From: Aldehydirespirator sp965203635
Lineage (GTDB): Bacteria > Actinomycetota > Acidimicrobiia > Acidimicrobiales > Aldehydirespiratoraceae
Direction of reading: 5' to 3'
DNA length: 64,000 nt
Assembly: GCA_965203635.1 (NCBI GenBank)
Contig: OZ241903.1
Span: forward strand, 930,001-994,000
The notes under the pieces were generated by a model that saw only the letters and a program-made list of their open reading frames with translations, was not told where the DNA came from and made no database searches. The translations under genes were made by a program, and so were the position numbers. How positions within the stretch are numbered: position 1 is the stretch's first letter; each line of letters begins with the position of its first letter. Shown piece by piece: positions 17,071 to 26,020 of the stretch.

Positions 17071-18465
17071 TCACATACCTCCGTCGATCACGTGCTTGTC
17101 GAACAGGTCCCGGATCTCGGCGAGGGTGCGCTCCTCGGTGACGCCGGGTATGTAGTTGGTTCCGGCCAGGGGCACCTTGGCCATGGCCGCGGCCTCGTGG
17201 GTGAGGGCGGCCAGGTCCTCGGGCTCCAGCGAGTGGATGTCGGTCTTGCCGCACGCCCGGGCCAGCATCTGCACTTCCATGGTCAGGGTGATCAGGAAGT
17301 TGTAGACCCGCAGGGCGGCCTCGTCGACGTCGAGGCGCTTGCGCAGCTCCACGTCCTGGGTGGCCACGCCCACCGGGCAGCGACCGGTGTGGCAGTGGTA
17401 GCACTCACCGGCGGGGACGCCGATGGTGCCCTCGTAGTCGGTGACGCCGGGGATCTCCTTGTTGCAGTTGAGCGCCATCAGCGCGGCGGTGCCCAGCGCC
17501 ACTGCGTTGGCCCCCAGGGCCAGGCACTTGGCCACGTCGCCGCCGTTGCGGATGCCGCCCGCCACCACCAGGTCGATGTCGTCGGCCAGACCCACGTCCT
17601 CGAGGGCCCGGCGGGCCTCGGGGATGGCCGCCATCAGCGGGATCCCCGTCTCCTCGGTGGCGAGGTGGGGCCCCGCGCCGGTGCCTCCCTCGGCGCCGTC
17701 GAGGTAGATCACGTCCGGGCCGCACTTGGCCGCCATGCGCACATCGTCGTAGACCCGGGCCGAGCCCAGCTTGAGCTGGATGGGGATCTGGTAGTCGGTG
17801 GCCTCCCGGATCTCCTGGATCTTGAGCGACAGGTCGTCGGGGCCGAGCCAGTCGGGATGGCGGGCCGGGGAGCGCTGGTCGATGCCGGCGGGCAGCGAGC
17901 GCATCTCGGCCACCTGCTCGGTCACCTTCTGGCCCATGAGGTGGCCGCCCAGGCCGACCTTGCAGCCCTGGCCGATGAAGAACTCCACCGCGTCGGCCAG
18001 CATCAGGTGATGGGGGTTGAAGCCGTAGCGGCTCTGGATGATCTGGTAGTACCACTTGGTGGACAGGTCGCGCTCGGGCGGGATCATCCCTCCCTCGCCC
18101 GAGCAGGTCGCGGTGCCGGCCATGGAGGCGCCCTTGGCCAGGGCCATCTTGGCCTCCAGCGACAACGCGCCGAAGCTCATGCCGGTGATGTACACGGGGA
18201 CTTCGAGCTCCAGCGGCTTGGCCGCGAAGCGCGACCCGATCACCGTCTTGGTCTCGCACTTCTCGCGGTAGCCCTCGATCACGAACCGGGTGAGCGTCCC
18301 GGGCAGGAACACCAGCTCGTCCCAGTGGGGGATCTTCTTGAAGATGGAGAAGCCCCTCATGCGGTACCGGCCCAGCTCGGACTTCACGTGGATGTCGTTG
18401 ATGACCTCCGGAGTGAAGATCCGGCTCTTGCCGAGGACGTCTGTGCTCTTGTTGACCTCTGCCAT
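17071..18465 (-). CDS. FMN-binding glutamate synthase-like subunit (MgsC/GltB2 type)
   Basis: 464 aa, ATG 18465 with GGGGGAG 8 nt upstream. This is the FMN-binding TIM barrel of glutamate synthase as a free subunit: PVYITGMSFGALSLEAKMAL, GTATCSGEGGMIPPER, IGQGCKVGLGGHLMGQKV, QLKLGSARVYDDVRMAAKCG, IYLDGAEGGTGAGPHLATEE and VAGGIRNGGDVAKCLALGAN. The iron-sulfur cysteines are in CYHCHTGRCPVGVATQD. In N-methylglutamate synthase (MgsABC) this subunit transfers the amine, released from the ligase product, onto 2-oxoglutarate. Third of three split GOGAT-like genes in order. Ordinary glutamate synthase activity is the main alternative. Confidence 0.85.
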   Translation of the reverse strand: MAEVNKSTDVLGKSRIFTPEVINDIHVKSELGRYRMRGFSIFKKIPHWDELVFLPGTLTRFVIEGYREKCETKTVIGSRFAAKPLELEVPVYITGMSFGALSLEAKMALAKGASMAGTATCSGEGGMIPPERDLSTKWYYQIIQSRYGFNPHHLMLADAVEFFIGQGCKVGLGGHLMGQKVTEQVAEMRSLPAGIDQRSPARHPDWLGPDDLSLKIQEIREATDYQIPIQLKLGSARVYDDVRMAAKCGPDVIYLDGAEGGTGAGPHLATEETGIPLMAAIPEARRALEDVGLADDIDLVVAGGIRNGGDVAKCLALGANAVALGTAALMALNCNKEIPGVTDYEGTIGVPAGECYHCHTGRCPVGVATQDVELRKRLDVDEAALRVYNFLITLTMEVQMLARACGKTDIHSLEPEDLAALTHEAAAMAKVPLAGTNYIPGVTEERTLAEIRDLFDKHVIDGGM

Positions 18466-18484
18466 GACTAGTACTCCCCCTGAT

Positions 18485-19279
18485 TCAGTGGATGACGAGC
18501 TTGCGCTCGGAGGGCTCCAGCGCGTCGTAGTTGTGGAGTTGCTTGCCGCAGACGAACTTCTGGAACTCGGGCGGGTCCCCGAGCCCGTGGATGCGGAACT
18601 TGCGTTCGATCAGCTCAGTGTCGGCATCGTCCCACTCGCCGGGCACGCAGTCGACGCCCAGCGAGCGCACCTTGCCAGCCACATAGATGGAGCCGTCGTA
18701 CATGGAGTCGCCCAGGTTCATCCCCGCGTTGCCGCAGATGATCTGGCGGCCCCGCTGCATCATGAACCCGGTGTTGATGCCGACGTCGCCCGTGACGATG
18801 ATCGTGCCGCCCTTCTGGTCGATGCCGGTGCGGGCCCCGACGTCGCCCTTGACGATGAGGTCGCCGCCCCGTATGGCCGCACCAGTGAGCGACCCCGCGC
18901 TGCGCTCGATGGTCACCACTCCCGACATCATGTTCTCGGCCACCGACCAGCCCACCCGGCCGTTGATGGTGACCTCGGGACCGTCGATGAGCCCGCAGGC
19001 GAACCAGCCCGGGCTGCCCTCGAAGTGGATCCGGCAGCGCTTGAGAATGCCCACCGCCAGCGAGTGCTTGGACGCCGGGTTGAGCACCGTCACGTCACCG
19101 ACGCCGTCGTTGTAGATGAGTTGGCGCAACGCCATGTTGATCTGGCGGATCGTCAAGTCGGCCGCGTCGAAGCGAGCCCGATCACCATCGACCTCGATGT
19201 TGTCGGGCATGTCGGCATGGGGTTCCACCAACCCCCGGGCGTCGTAGCTGACGCCGCTACGCGAACCTGAACCTGGCAT
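18485..19279 (-). CDS. GXGXG-motif glutamate synthase-like subunit (MgsB/GltB3 type)
   Basis: 264 aa, ATG 19279 with AAGGGGG upstream. Corresponds to the C-terminal beta-helix (GXGXG) domain of large glutamate synthase. The repeated glycine turns are clear: AAIRGGDLIVKGDVGARTG, GGTIIVTGDVGINTGFMMQR, GRQIICGNAGMNLGDSMYDG. It acts structurally within the synthase complex, alongside the glutaminase and FMN subunits encoded on either side. The C-terminal 60 residues (IERKFRIHGLGDPPEFQKFV onward) extend past the canonical domain. Confidence 0.85.
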   Translation of the reverse strand: MPGSGSRSGVSYDARGLVEPHADMPDNIEVDGDRARFDAADLTIRQINMALRQLIYNDGVGDVTVLNPASKHSLAVGILKRCRIHFEGSPGWFACGLIDGPEVTINGRVGWSVAENMMSGVVTIERSAGSLTGAAIRGGDLIVKGDVGARTGIDQKGGTIIVTGDVGINTGFMMQRGRQIICGNAGMNLGDSMYDGSIYVAGKVRSLGVDCVPGEWDDADTELIERKFRIHGLGDPPEFQKFVCGKQLHNYDALEPSERKLVIH

Positions 19280-19313
19280 TACTGCCCCCTTCCCGGTTCG
19301 CCGCCGTCGAGAA

Positions 19314-20243
19314 CTAGACCTGCCACACCAGCACCTCTCGCTCGTAGGGGTCGCGGGTCTCGACCTCGCGCTTGACCAACGACCGGATGGCGACCTCCTC
19401 GGTGGCCACGGCCACCAGGGGGTCGGACTCGAACAGCACCAGCGGCTTGGCCGCCATCTCGTCCTTGGCGATGCCGAGCTCGTTGCCCGTGACGCACACG
19501 TAGGTGAACACGCCGTCGAGGTCGTCGAGGCTGTGCTTCATGGCCGTCTCCAGCGACAGGCCCCGCGCCATGTACTCGGCCAGGTACACCGCGATGATCT
19601 CGGAGTCGCACTCGCTCTGGAAGCGATGGCCGTGCTGCTCCAGGCGCCGGCGCCACTGGTGGTAGTTGGTGAGCTGGCCGTTGTGGACCACGGCCACATC
19701 CGCGAACGGGTAGGCCCAGTACGGATGGGCACTGGCCAGGTCGACCTCGGACTCGGTGGCCATGCGGACATGGCCGATGCCGTGGGTGCCCCGGAACGAG
19801 CCCAGCTTGTACTGGCCGCTGACCGTCTCGGCGTCGCCGAGATCCTTGATGATCTCCAGCGAGCTGCCCAACGACAGCACCTCGCAGCCGGGCACGTCCT
19901 CGAGGTAGTCGGCCAGGGCCTTGAGGTCGCCGCCGTAGCGGATGGTGGCCCGGAAGGCGTAGCCGGTGTCGCTGCTGACCGTGGCCACCTCGGCACCGAT
20001 CTTGGCCAGGCGGGACTCGACCTCGGCCCGGTTGCGCTCCAGGCGCTCCTCCATGCCGAAACCGGTGCTCTTGTTGGGCTCGGCCAGCACGAACCGGATC
20101 ACGACGAGGTCGTCGGCCGGTCCGTACACCGCGTAGCCGGTGGAGTCGGGCCCGCGGTGCTTCATCGACTGGAGCATGGCCGTGAGCTCGGCCCCGATAT
20201 CGGCGGTGCCGTCCCGGTGTATCACGCCGGCTATGCCGCACAT
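19314..20243 (-). CDS. Class II glutamine amidotransferase subunit (MgsA/GltB1 type)
   Basis: 309 aa, ATG 20243 with AAGGGGG 8 nt upstream. Ntn-type glutaminase: the nucleophile Cys2 is in MCGIAGV, followed by MKHRGPDSTGYAVYGP, GIGHVRMATESEVD, AVVHNGQLTNYHQWRRRLEQ and SECDSEIIAVYLAEYM, the GATase II signature of glutamate synthase and MgsA. It would release the amine from a gamma-glutamyl amide for transfer within the MgsABC-like complex. It lies 52 nt downstream of the glutamine-synthetase-like gene. Confidence 0.86.
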   Translation of the reverse strand: MCGIAGVIHRDGTADIGAELTAMLQSMKHRGPDSTGYAVYGPADDLVVIRFVLAEPNKSTGFGMEERLERNRAEVESRLAKIGAEVATVSSDTGYAFRATIRYGGDLKALADYLEDVPGCEVLSLGSSLEIIKDLGDAETVSGQYKLGSFRGTHGIGHVRMATESEVDLASAHPYWAYPFADVAVVHNGQLTNYHQWRRRLEQHGHRFQSECDSEIIAVYLAEYMARGLSLETAMKHSLDDLDGVFTYVCVTGNELGIAKDEMAAKPLVLFESDPLVAVATEEVAIRSLVKREVETRDPYEREVLVWQV

Positions 20244-20295
20244 GGTGCTACCCCCTTGGTAGGTGTCGTTGTTCTGTCGCTCGGGCTGCTGCCCG

Positions 20296-21696
20296 CTAGG
20301 GAAGGACGTCCAGGTACTCCTCGACGTCCCAGTCCGTCACGGTGGCCAGGAACCGCTCCCACTCGTCGCCCTTGTAGTGGAAGAACACGTTGCTCATCTC
20401 GCCCGGCAGCGCCCGCATGACGACCTCGTCGTTGCGCAGGGCCTCCAGGGCCTCGCCCAGGGTGAGCGGGATCTTCTTCACGTCCTTGCCGGCCTCCATG
20501 GCCTCGTAGATGTTGCGCTCCTCGGGCTCGCCCGGGTCGAGGCCGCGGTCGAGGCCGTCGTCCATGGCCTGCAGCAGGCCCGCGAACGACAGGTGCGGGT
20601 TGACCGCACTGTCCACCGAGCGGTACTCGAAGCGGCCCGGGGCGCTGACCCGCAGGGCGGTTGTGCGGTTCTGGAAGCCCCAGTCCGCGAACACCGGCGC
20701 CCAGAAGCCCGTGTCCCACAGGCGGCGGTACGAGTTGACCGTCGGCGAGGTCAGGCAGGTCAGGGCCTGCACGTGCTCCAGGATCCCGCCGATGGCCTTC
20801 ATGCCGACCGGGCCGGGCAGCTGCGGGTTGTCGCCCTCGGGCATGAACTTGTTGTTGCCGTCGGCGTCCCACAGCGAGATGTTGTGGTGGCAGCCGTTGG
20901 CCGACACGCCCATGAACGGCTTGGGCATGAAGCACGGGAATGCACCCAGCTCGCGGCCGACCTGCTTGCAGACCTGACGGTAGGTGGTGAGCCGGTCGGC
21001 GGTGAGCTCGGCCCGGTCGAAGTTGAAGTTCAGCTCCAGCTGGCCGGGAGCGTCCTCGTGGTCGCCCTGGATCATGTCCAGGCCCATGGCCTCGCAATAC
21101 TCGATCACTCTGTGGATGAGGGGCTGCAGCTCGGCGAACTGGTCGATGTGGTAGCAGTTCGGCTTGGTCATGCCTTCGACGGTGGGCTTGCTGTCGGCAT
21201 CGGCCTTGAGCCACATCATCTCGGGCTCGCAGCCGGCCCGCAGGTGCAGCCCGTGCTTGGCCTCGAACTCGGCGTGGAGGCGCCGCAGGTTCCCTCGGCA
21301 GTCGGAGGTGAGGTAGGCCCCGCCGTCCACCTCTTCCTCGCGGCCCCTGAACAGGGTGCACCACACCCGAGCCGTCCTGGAGTCCCAGGGCAGGGGCATG
21401 AAGGTCTCGGGCTCGCCGATGCCGACCAGCTCGCGGGCCTCGGGGCCGTAGCCGATGTAGTTCCCGTGGCGGTCGATGAAGAGGTTGGCGGTGGAGCCGT
21501 ACACCAGCTGGAAGCCCTTGCGAGCGATCATGCCGAAGTGCTTGGCCGGTATACCCTTGCCCATGATCCGTCCCGTCACTGAGACGAACTGGCAGTACAG
21601 GTACCGGATGTCGTCGGCTTCGATGCGGGCCTCCACCTCTCGGATCTGCTCCTCGCGTCCGTCTGCGGTAACGAACCTCTCAAGATCAGTGGCCAT
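20296..21696 (-). CDS. Glutamine synthetase family ligase, possible gamma-glutamylmethylamide synthetase
   Basis: 466 aa from ATG 21696, with AGGGGG about 5 nt upstream; 29 upstream in-frame codons are non-homologous. GS catalytic core: substrate residues in GCEPEMMW and IQGDHEDAPGQLELNFNF, ATP loop in NGCHHNISLWD, TSPTVNSYRRL, RVSAPGRFEYRSVDSAVNPH. The adenylylation motif of housekeeping GlnA is not visible. As first gene before three split GOGAT-like subunits it matches the position of GmaS, which ligates methylamine to glutamate, and tmm lies 18 kb away. The sequence is not a close match to proteobacterial GmaS as I recall it, so ammonia or another amine remains possible. Confidence 0.78.
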   Translation of the reverse strand: MATDLERFVTADGREEQIREVEARIEADDIRYLYCQFVSVTGRIMGKGIPAKHFGMIARKGFQLVYGSTANLFIDRHGNYIGYGPEARELVGIGEPETFMPLPWDSRTARVWCTLFRGREEEVDGGAYLTSDCRGNLRRLHAEFEAKHGLHLRAGCEPEMMWLKADADSKPTVEGMTKPNCYHIDQFAELQPLIHRVIEYCEAMGLDMIQGDHEDAPGQLELNFNFDRAELTADRLTTYRQVCKQVGRELGAFPCFMPKPFMGVSANGCHHNISLWDADGNNKFMPEGDNPQLPGPVGMKAIGGILEHVQALTCLTSPTVNSYRRLWDTGFWAPVFADWGFQNRTTALRVSAPGRFEYRSVDSAVNPHLSFAGLLQAMDDGLDRGLDPGEPEERNIYEAMEAGKDVKKIPLTLGEALEALRNDEVVMRALPGEMSNVFFHYKGDEWERFLATVTDWDVEEYLDVLP

Positions 21697-21900
21697 TTTT
21701 CCCCCTACTGGTGTGGTTGTGTTGCGGCGAAACCGTAGCGCTGTTGGCAGGAGCCTCGCCAATATGCCTTGAGCCGGACTCAACCCTAGTGCGACGACTC
21801 CCCATATGTCTAATCAGAGTAGTGGATCTTTCCCCACATTACTGACAGAGGCAGCGGCGGCCGGGGTCCTCGCCCGGACTGATCCGTAGAGTTGCCCGGG

Positions 21901-23295
21901 ATGGAACGGGTATCGCGGCCGGCCTGGCTGACACTTGCGGTGGTCTCGGTGGCCGTCTTCATGGTCGCGATGGAACTCACGATCATTGCCTTGGCACTGC
22001 CCAAGATCCGGGCGGCGCTGGCGGGCACCACGCCGGCCGCCCTCTCGTGGGTGGTGAACGCATACTCGATCGTGGTGGCCGCCCTGCTGCTGCTGTCGGG
22101 CTGGCTGGCCGACCGCTACGGCCGCAAGCGGGTATTCCGCACCGGGTTGGCCCTGTTCGCGCTGGGCTCCGTCGCGGCCGGCGCCTCGACCAGCATCGGG
22201 ATGCTCATCGCGGCACGGGCCCTGCAGGCGGTGGGCGGCTCCATGCAGTACCCGGCCGGGCTGGCCCTGCTGCTCGATGCGTTCCCCCGGAGCCGCCATC
22301 AGACAGCCATCGGCACCTGGGGGGCCGTGGGTGGTTTGGCCGCGGCGGTCGGACCGGCCCTAGGCGCAGTACTCATCGAAGCCTTCGGCTGGCGGGCCGT
22401 GTTCTATGTCAACGTGCCCGTGGCCCTGGCCGCCCTGGTGATCGGCGCACGGGTCCTGCCCGAGAGCAGGGGAGAGAGGCCCACGGCCAGGGTGGACGTG
22501 ATCGGCGTGCCCCTGGCGTCGGTGGGGGTGGGAGCGATCATCCTCGGAATCGTTCAGGGTGAGACATGGGGATGGGCAACCGCGGCCACTGTCGCCTGTT
22601 TCGCAGCCGGAGCGCTGCTGGTGGCCGCATTCGCATGGCGCAGCCGGCGCCACCCCGCACCACTGTTCGACCTCCACTTGCTTCGCATCCGTTCGTTCAT
22701 GCTCGGCAACCTCGGCTCGCTGTTCTTCTCCATCGGATTCTTCGCCCTGCTCGTGCCGCTGCCGTCCTTCATCCAGGAAGTCTGGGGATGGTCCGCGCTG
22801 GAGACCGGGCTCGCATACTCGGTTGGGCCCCTGGTCTCGTTCCTGGTCGCGCCACAGGCCGGCCGGCTGGCCGACCGCATAGGCAACGCCCCCCTCCTCA
22901 CCGCCGGATCGGCCTGCGGCATGGCAGGACTGCTATGGCTCGTTCTGACCATCTCCACCGATCCCTCGCTGGCACGCCTTCTAGTGGCCACCGTCCTGGT
23001 GGGGATGTCGGCAGGCACCGGCTTCTCACAGCTGGTGGGAGCGGCGCTGCGTGACATTCCCCCGGAGCGCTACGCAATGGCCACCGCCGGTCGCACCACC
23101 TTCTTCCAACTCTCGGTGGCGTTCGCCATCGCCATCGCGTTCGCGATGATCGGCCGGCCGGACGGCGCCGCGTCCCAGCTGGCCGCCTACAACACGGTGT
23201 GGATGGTGTGCGCCGTCGGCTACCTGTGCAACTTCGTGCTGTTCACCTTCATCTACCCCCGCCGGCCGGCCCGCTCCGGCCCGCTCGGCCTCTAG
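21901..23295 (+). CDS. MFS transporter, DHA2 (EmrB/QacA) family
   Basis: 464 aa from ATG 21901; an in-frame TTG at 21892 is an alternative and no clear Shine-Dalgarno is seen. About 14 hydrophobic segments. Motifs: SWVVNAYSIVVAALLLLSGW, LADRYGRKRVFRTGLALFAL (motif A), ARALQAVGGSMQYPAGLALL, GPALGAVLIEAFGWRAVFYV (motif C region), LADRIGNAPLLTAGSACG. Proton-driven multidrug or metabolite exporter in the inner membrane; substrate unknown. The divergent gmaS-like gene lies 204 nt away, so the gap carries both promoters. Confidence 0.88.
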   Translation: MERVSRPAWLTLAVVSVAVFMVAMELTIIALALPKIRAALAGTTPAALSWVVNAYSIVVAALLLLSGWLADRYGRKRVFRTGLALFALGSVAAGASTSIGMLIAARALQAVGGSMQYPAGLALLLDAFPRSRHQTAIGTWGAVGGLAAAVGPALGAVLIEAFGWRAVFYVNVPVALAALVIGARVLPESRGERPTARVDVIGVPLASVGVGAIILGIVQGETWGWATAATVACFAAGALLVAAFAWRSRRHPAPLFDLHLLRIRSFMLGNLGSLFFSIGFFALLVPLPSFIQEVWGWSALETGLAYSVGPLVSFLVAPQAGRLADRIGNAPLLTAGSACGMAGLLWLVLTISTDPSLARLLVATVLVGMSAGTGFSQLVGAALRDIPPERYAMATAGRTTFFQLSVAFAIAIAFAMIGRPDGAASQLAAYNTVWMVCAVGYLCNFVLFTFIYPRRPARSGPLGL

Positions 23296-23305
23296 AGTCG
23301 CTGCC

Positions 23306-24601
23306 GTGAAGTTCGGGATCTTCTACGAGCACCAGTTGCCCCGTCCCTGGCACGAAGGCGACGAGCAGAGGCTCTTCAACGAGGCGCTGGAGCAGGTGGA
23401 GCTGGCCGACCGGCTGGGCTTCGACTACGCCTGGGAGGTGGAGCACCACTTCCTGGAGGAGTACTCGCACTCCTCCGCGCCCGAGGTGTTCCTGGCCGCG
23501 TGCAGCCAGCGCACCCGGCGCATCCGGCTCGGTCACGGCATCGTGCTGATGCCCCCCGGCTACAACCACCCCGCCAGGGTCGCCGAGCGGATCGCCACCC
23601 TCGACCTGGTGTCGGGCGGCCGGGTGGACTTCGGCACCGGGGAGTCGTCATCCATCCTGGAACTCGGCGGCTTCGGCGTCACTGTGGACGACAAGCGCCC
23701 AGCCTGGCAGGAGGCGGTTGAGCAGTGCTGCAACATGATGGCCATGGACCCCTACCCCGGCTATGACGGCGACTACTTCTCGATGCCGTGCCGCAACGTG
23801 GTGCCCAAGCCGGTGCAGAAGCCCCATCCCCCGCTGTGGGTGGCCTGCTCGAACCGGGAGACGATCAAGCTGGCAGCCAAGCTGGGCATGGGTGCTCTCA
23901 CCTTCTCCTTCGTCGATCCGAGCGACGCGGCCGCATGGGTGCAGGACTACTACCGGATCCTCGAGACCGAGTGCGTGCCCATTGGCCATGCCATCAACCC
24001 CAACATCGCCATGGTCACCGGGTTGTCGATCCACCCGGATGAGCAGGAGGCGAAGCGCAGGGGACTGGACGGCTTCCAATTCTTCGGCTACGGGCTCGGT
24101 CACCACTACATCTTCGGCCAGCACAAGCCGGGGCGCACCGACATCTGGGCCGACTATCTGGCGGCCAGGCACACCATTGAGGACAAGGGCAACCAGAGCG
24201 GCATCGGCACGCCCGAGCAGGTTCGCAAGCACCTGCAGGGCTTCGCGGAGGCGGGCGTCGATCAGGTCGTGTTCATCCAGCAGGGTGGCAACAACCGCCA
24301 CGACCACATCTGCGAGACGCTAGAGCTGTTCGCAGCCGACGTGATGGGCGAGTTCGCCGAGTCCGAGGCCGAGCGGGAGCACGCCAAGCTGCAGCGACTG
24401 GCTCCAGCCCTGGACGCGGCCATGGCCCGCAAGGCACCGATGCGAGTCCTCGACGACGACGAGATCCCGGTGTTCGAGGCGCTGGGACGCAGCATCGTGG
24501 CCACTCTCCCGCCGGAGGAGGCCTCCCAGGTGGCCAAGACCGTCAAGGAGTGGGCCGAGACGGACATGCCGATCCACGTGCCCGACGACTTCGGCGCCTG
24601 A
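23306..24601 (+). CDS. LLM-class (luciferase-like) flavin-dependent oxidoreductase
   Basis: 431 aa from GTG 23306, 10 nt after the MFS stop, with no clear Shine-Dalgarno (translation may be coupled). Bacterial luciferase-like TIM barrel: MKFGIFYEHQLPRPWHEGDE, FDYAWEVEHHFLEEYSHSSA, RIRLGHGIVLMPPGYNHPA, GGRVDFGTGESS and VDQVVFIQQGGNNRHDHICE. The family uses reduced FMN or F420 for monooxygenation or hydride transfer. The C-terminal about 90 residues are helical and charged. Substrate unknown. It appears co-transcribed with the exporter at 21901. Confidence 0.85.
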   Translation: MKFGIFYEHQLPRPWHEGDEQRLFNEALEQVELADRLGFDYAWEVEHHFLEEYSHSSAPEVFLAACSQRTRRIRLGHGIVLMPPGYNHPARVAERIATLDLVSGGRVDFGTGESSSILELGGFGVTVDDKRPAWQEAVEQCCNMMAMDPYPGYDGDYFSMPCRNVVPKPVQKPHPPLWVACSNRETIKLAAKLGMGALTFSFVDPSDAAAWVQDYYRILETECVPIGHAINPNIAMVTGLSIHPDEQEAKRRGLDGFQFFGYGLGHHYIFGQHKPGRTDIWADYLAARHTIEDKGNQSGIGTPEQVRKHLQGFAEAGVDQVVFIQQGGNNRHDHICETLELFAADVMGEFAESEAEREHAKLQRLAPALDAAMARKAPMRVLDDDEIPVFEALGRSIVATLPPEEASQVAKTVKEWAETDMPIHVPDDFGA

Positions 24602-24650
24602 CGACCATCCGGGGCAGAGCGGCCGGCGCGGGCCCGATTACCGAGCCACC

Positions 24651-24769
24651 AGAGGCCGAGCGAATAGGCGCGCGACCCAGCTCATACGGGCGAGGCCGTG
24701 GCCCGAGCGGCCCGTGAGCGCAGCGAACAAGAGCGGGGAACACCCCGTCCCGACGCGAGGAACTCTCAC
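24651..24769 (+). repeat. Dispersed repeat, long form, copy B
   Basis: About 119 bp, starting AGAGGCCGAGCGAATAGGCG, with the core CATACGGGCGAGGCCGTGGC and ending in a CTCTCAC motif. The inverted pair ACGGGC (24686-24691) and GCCCGT (24710-24715) could close a GC-rich hairpin. Located between two convergent genes; the last few bases overlap the stop end of the phosphotransferase gene. Confidence 0.85.
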
Positions 24770-26001
24770 TTGTTTGCCCGGGCCATGAGATCCGGAGTCG
24801 GGTTGTCGATTCCCAGCAGCACCGCCAGGGCCGCTGTGACCTGATTGCCCACGGCCGGGCTCCGCTCCGGCGGCATGAAGCCGGCCGCGGTCATCCGGTC
24901 CCCCAGGCGGATGAAGATGGTGCAGAAGCGCATCGCCCCGAACACCTCCCAATAGTGAGGATCAAGCACAGCACGGCCCGAGGCCTGCTCGTAGCGGGCG
25001 ACCGCCTCATCACGGGTGGGGTAGCCCTCCAGTCGTGCGATGCCCATGTCGTCGAAGGACATGCGGTCGAACATCAGCCACCACCCCAGATCGGCCTCCG
25101 TCGGGCTCAGGGCGCACACTTCCCAGTCGAGCACGGCCGCGGTCCGGTAGTCCTGCAGGATGATGTTGCCCAGCCGGGCGTCTCCCCACGTCAACCCGAT
25201 CCGGTCGTCGCGGGGGTCATTGGCCTCCAGCCAGTCGAGCGCGGCATGAAGCACGGGATGCTCCCTACCGGCCAGCTCCGAACGGACGTGGTTGCGGTAC
25301 AGGTCGATCTGCAGCGCGGTCGTCGGCCGGCCGGTGCCGCTGGGGTCCAGCCAGCCCAGATCCGCCTCGCGCCAGTCCAGGCTGTGAATGCCGGCGATGG
25401 CGTCGATAGCCGAGAACACCATGCGCCGGCGCTGTGCCGGTGTGGCCTCGTCCACCACGAAGCCCGCCTCGGTGTAGCGGGGGACGTCGGCGGGAGTCCG
25501 GCCGGGCACGTATCCCATCACGAAGAAGGGGGCGCCCAGAATGTCGGGGTCGGGCTCGTAACCGAACAGCGGCGGGACCGGGGCCGCCCCGGCCTCCGCC
25601 ACTGCCTTCATCGCCCGGTACTGGAGTTCCACCGACACCGCGCAATGGGGCGTCTGGGGCGGGAACATGCCGCCGTCGGCGGGCTCGATCCTCACTGCAT
25701 AGCGCTCCTGACAATCCGAGCCGTCCTCGATCCAGACCGCGTCGAGGATCACCGTCTCGCTGGAGAACCCGGTGCTGACGGGCACTTCGATGTCGATCAC
25801 GGTGAGGCCGTCCCTGGACGGGAAGGCCCGCTGCATCCACCGTTCGAGTGCAGCCCGGTAGTGGCTCCGATCGGTTCGGAACTTCGGAGCGCTGGGCAAC
25901 TCGCTCTCGGCGGGTTCGCTCGGAGCGAGGCCGGGGTCGCCCGGCGCGGGGCCGCCCGGCGCGGGGCCGGACGGCTCTGGGGGTCTGTGTGGGTTCGACA
26001 C
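24766..26001 (-). CDS. Aminoglycoside phosphotransferase (APH)-fold kinase-like protein
   Basis: 411 aa from GTG 26001, the last start before the divergent gene. A proline/glycine-rich N-terminus of about 35 residues precedes the kinase-like domain: GFSSETVILDAVW (nucleotide loop), YAVRIEP (lysine replaced by Arg in the usual VlK position), APFFVMGYVPGRTP, catalytic loop TWGDARLGNIIL (usually HGDxxxxN; Thr-Trp replaces the usual residue before Gly-Asp) and VLDWEVCALSPTEADLGWWL (metal Asp). Resembles the family found beside acyl-CoA dehydrogenases; small-molecule substrate unknown. No ribosome-binding site is visible. Confidence 0.72.
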   Translation of the reverse strand: MSNPHRPPEPSGPAPGGPAPGDPGLAPSEPAESELPSAPKFRTDRSHYRAALERWMQRAFPSRDGLTVIDIEVPVSTGFSSETVILDAVWIEDGSDCQERYAVRIEPADGGMFPPQTPHCAVSVELQYRAMKAVAEAGAAPVPPLFGYEPDPDILGAPFFVMGYVPGRTPADVPRYTEAGFVVDEATPAQRRRMVFSAIDAIAGIHSLDWREADLGWLDPSGTGRPTTALQIDLYRNHVRSELAGREHPVLHAALDWLEANDPRDDRIGLTWGDARLGNIILQDYRTAAVLDWEVCALSPTEADLGWWLMFDRMSFDDMGIARLEGYPTRDEAVARYEQASGRAVLDPHYWEVFGAMRFCTIFIRLGDRMTAAGFMPPERSPAVGNQVTAALAVLLGIDNPTPDLMARANK

Positions 26002-26020
26002 GCAGCGTAGTGTGCCGCAG

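Noticed and set aside
21697..21900. Possible riboswitch (glutamine or glycine type) upstream of the ligase operon
   Set aside because: No recognisable conserved core or paired architecture could be found; only ordinary promoter-sized sequence.
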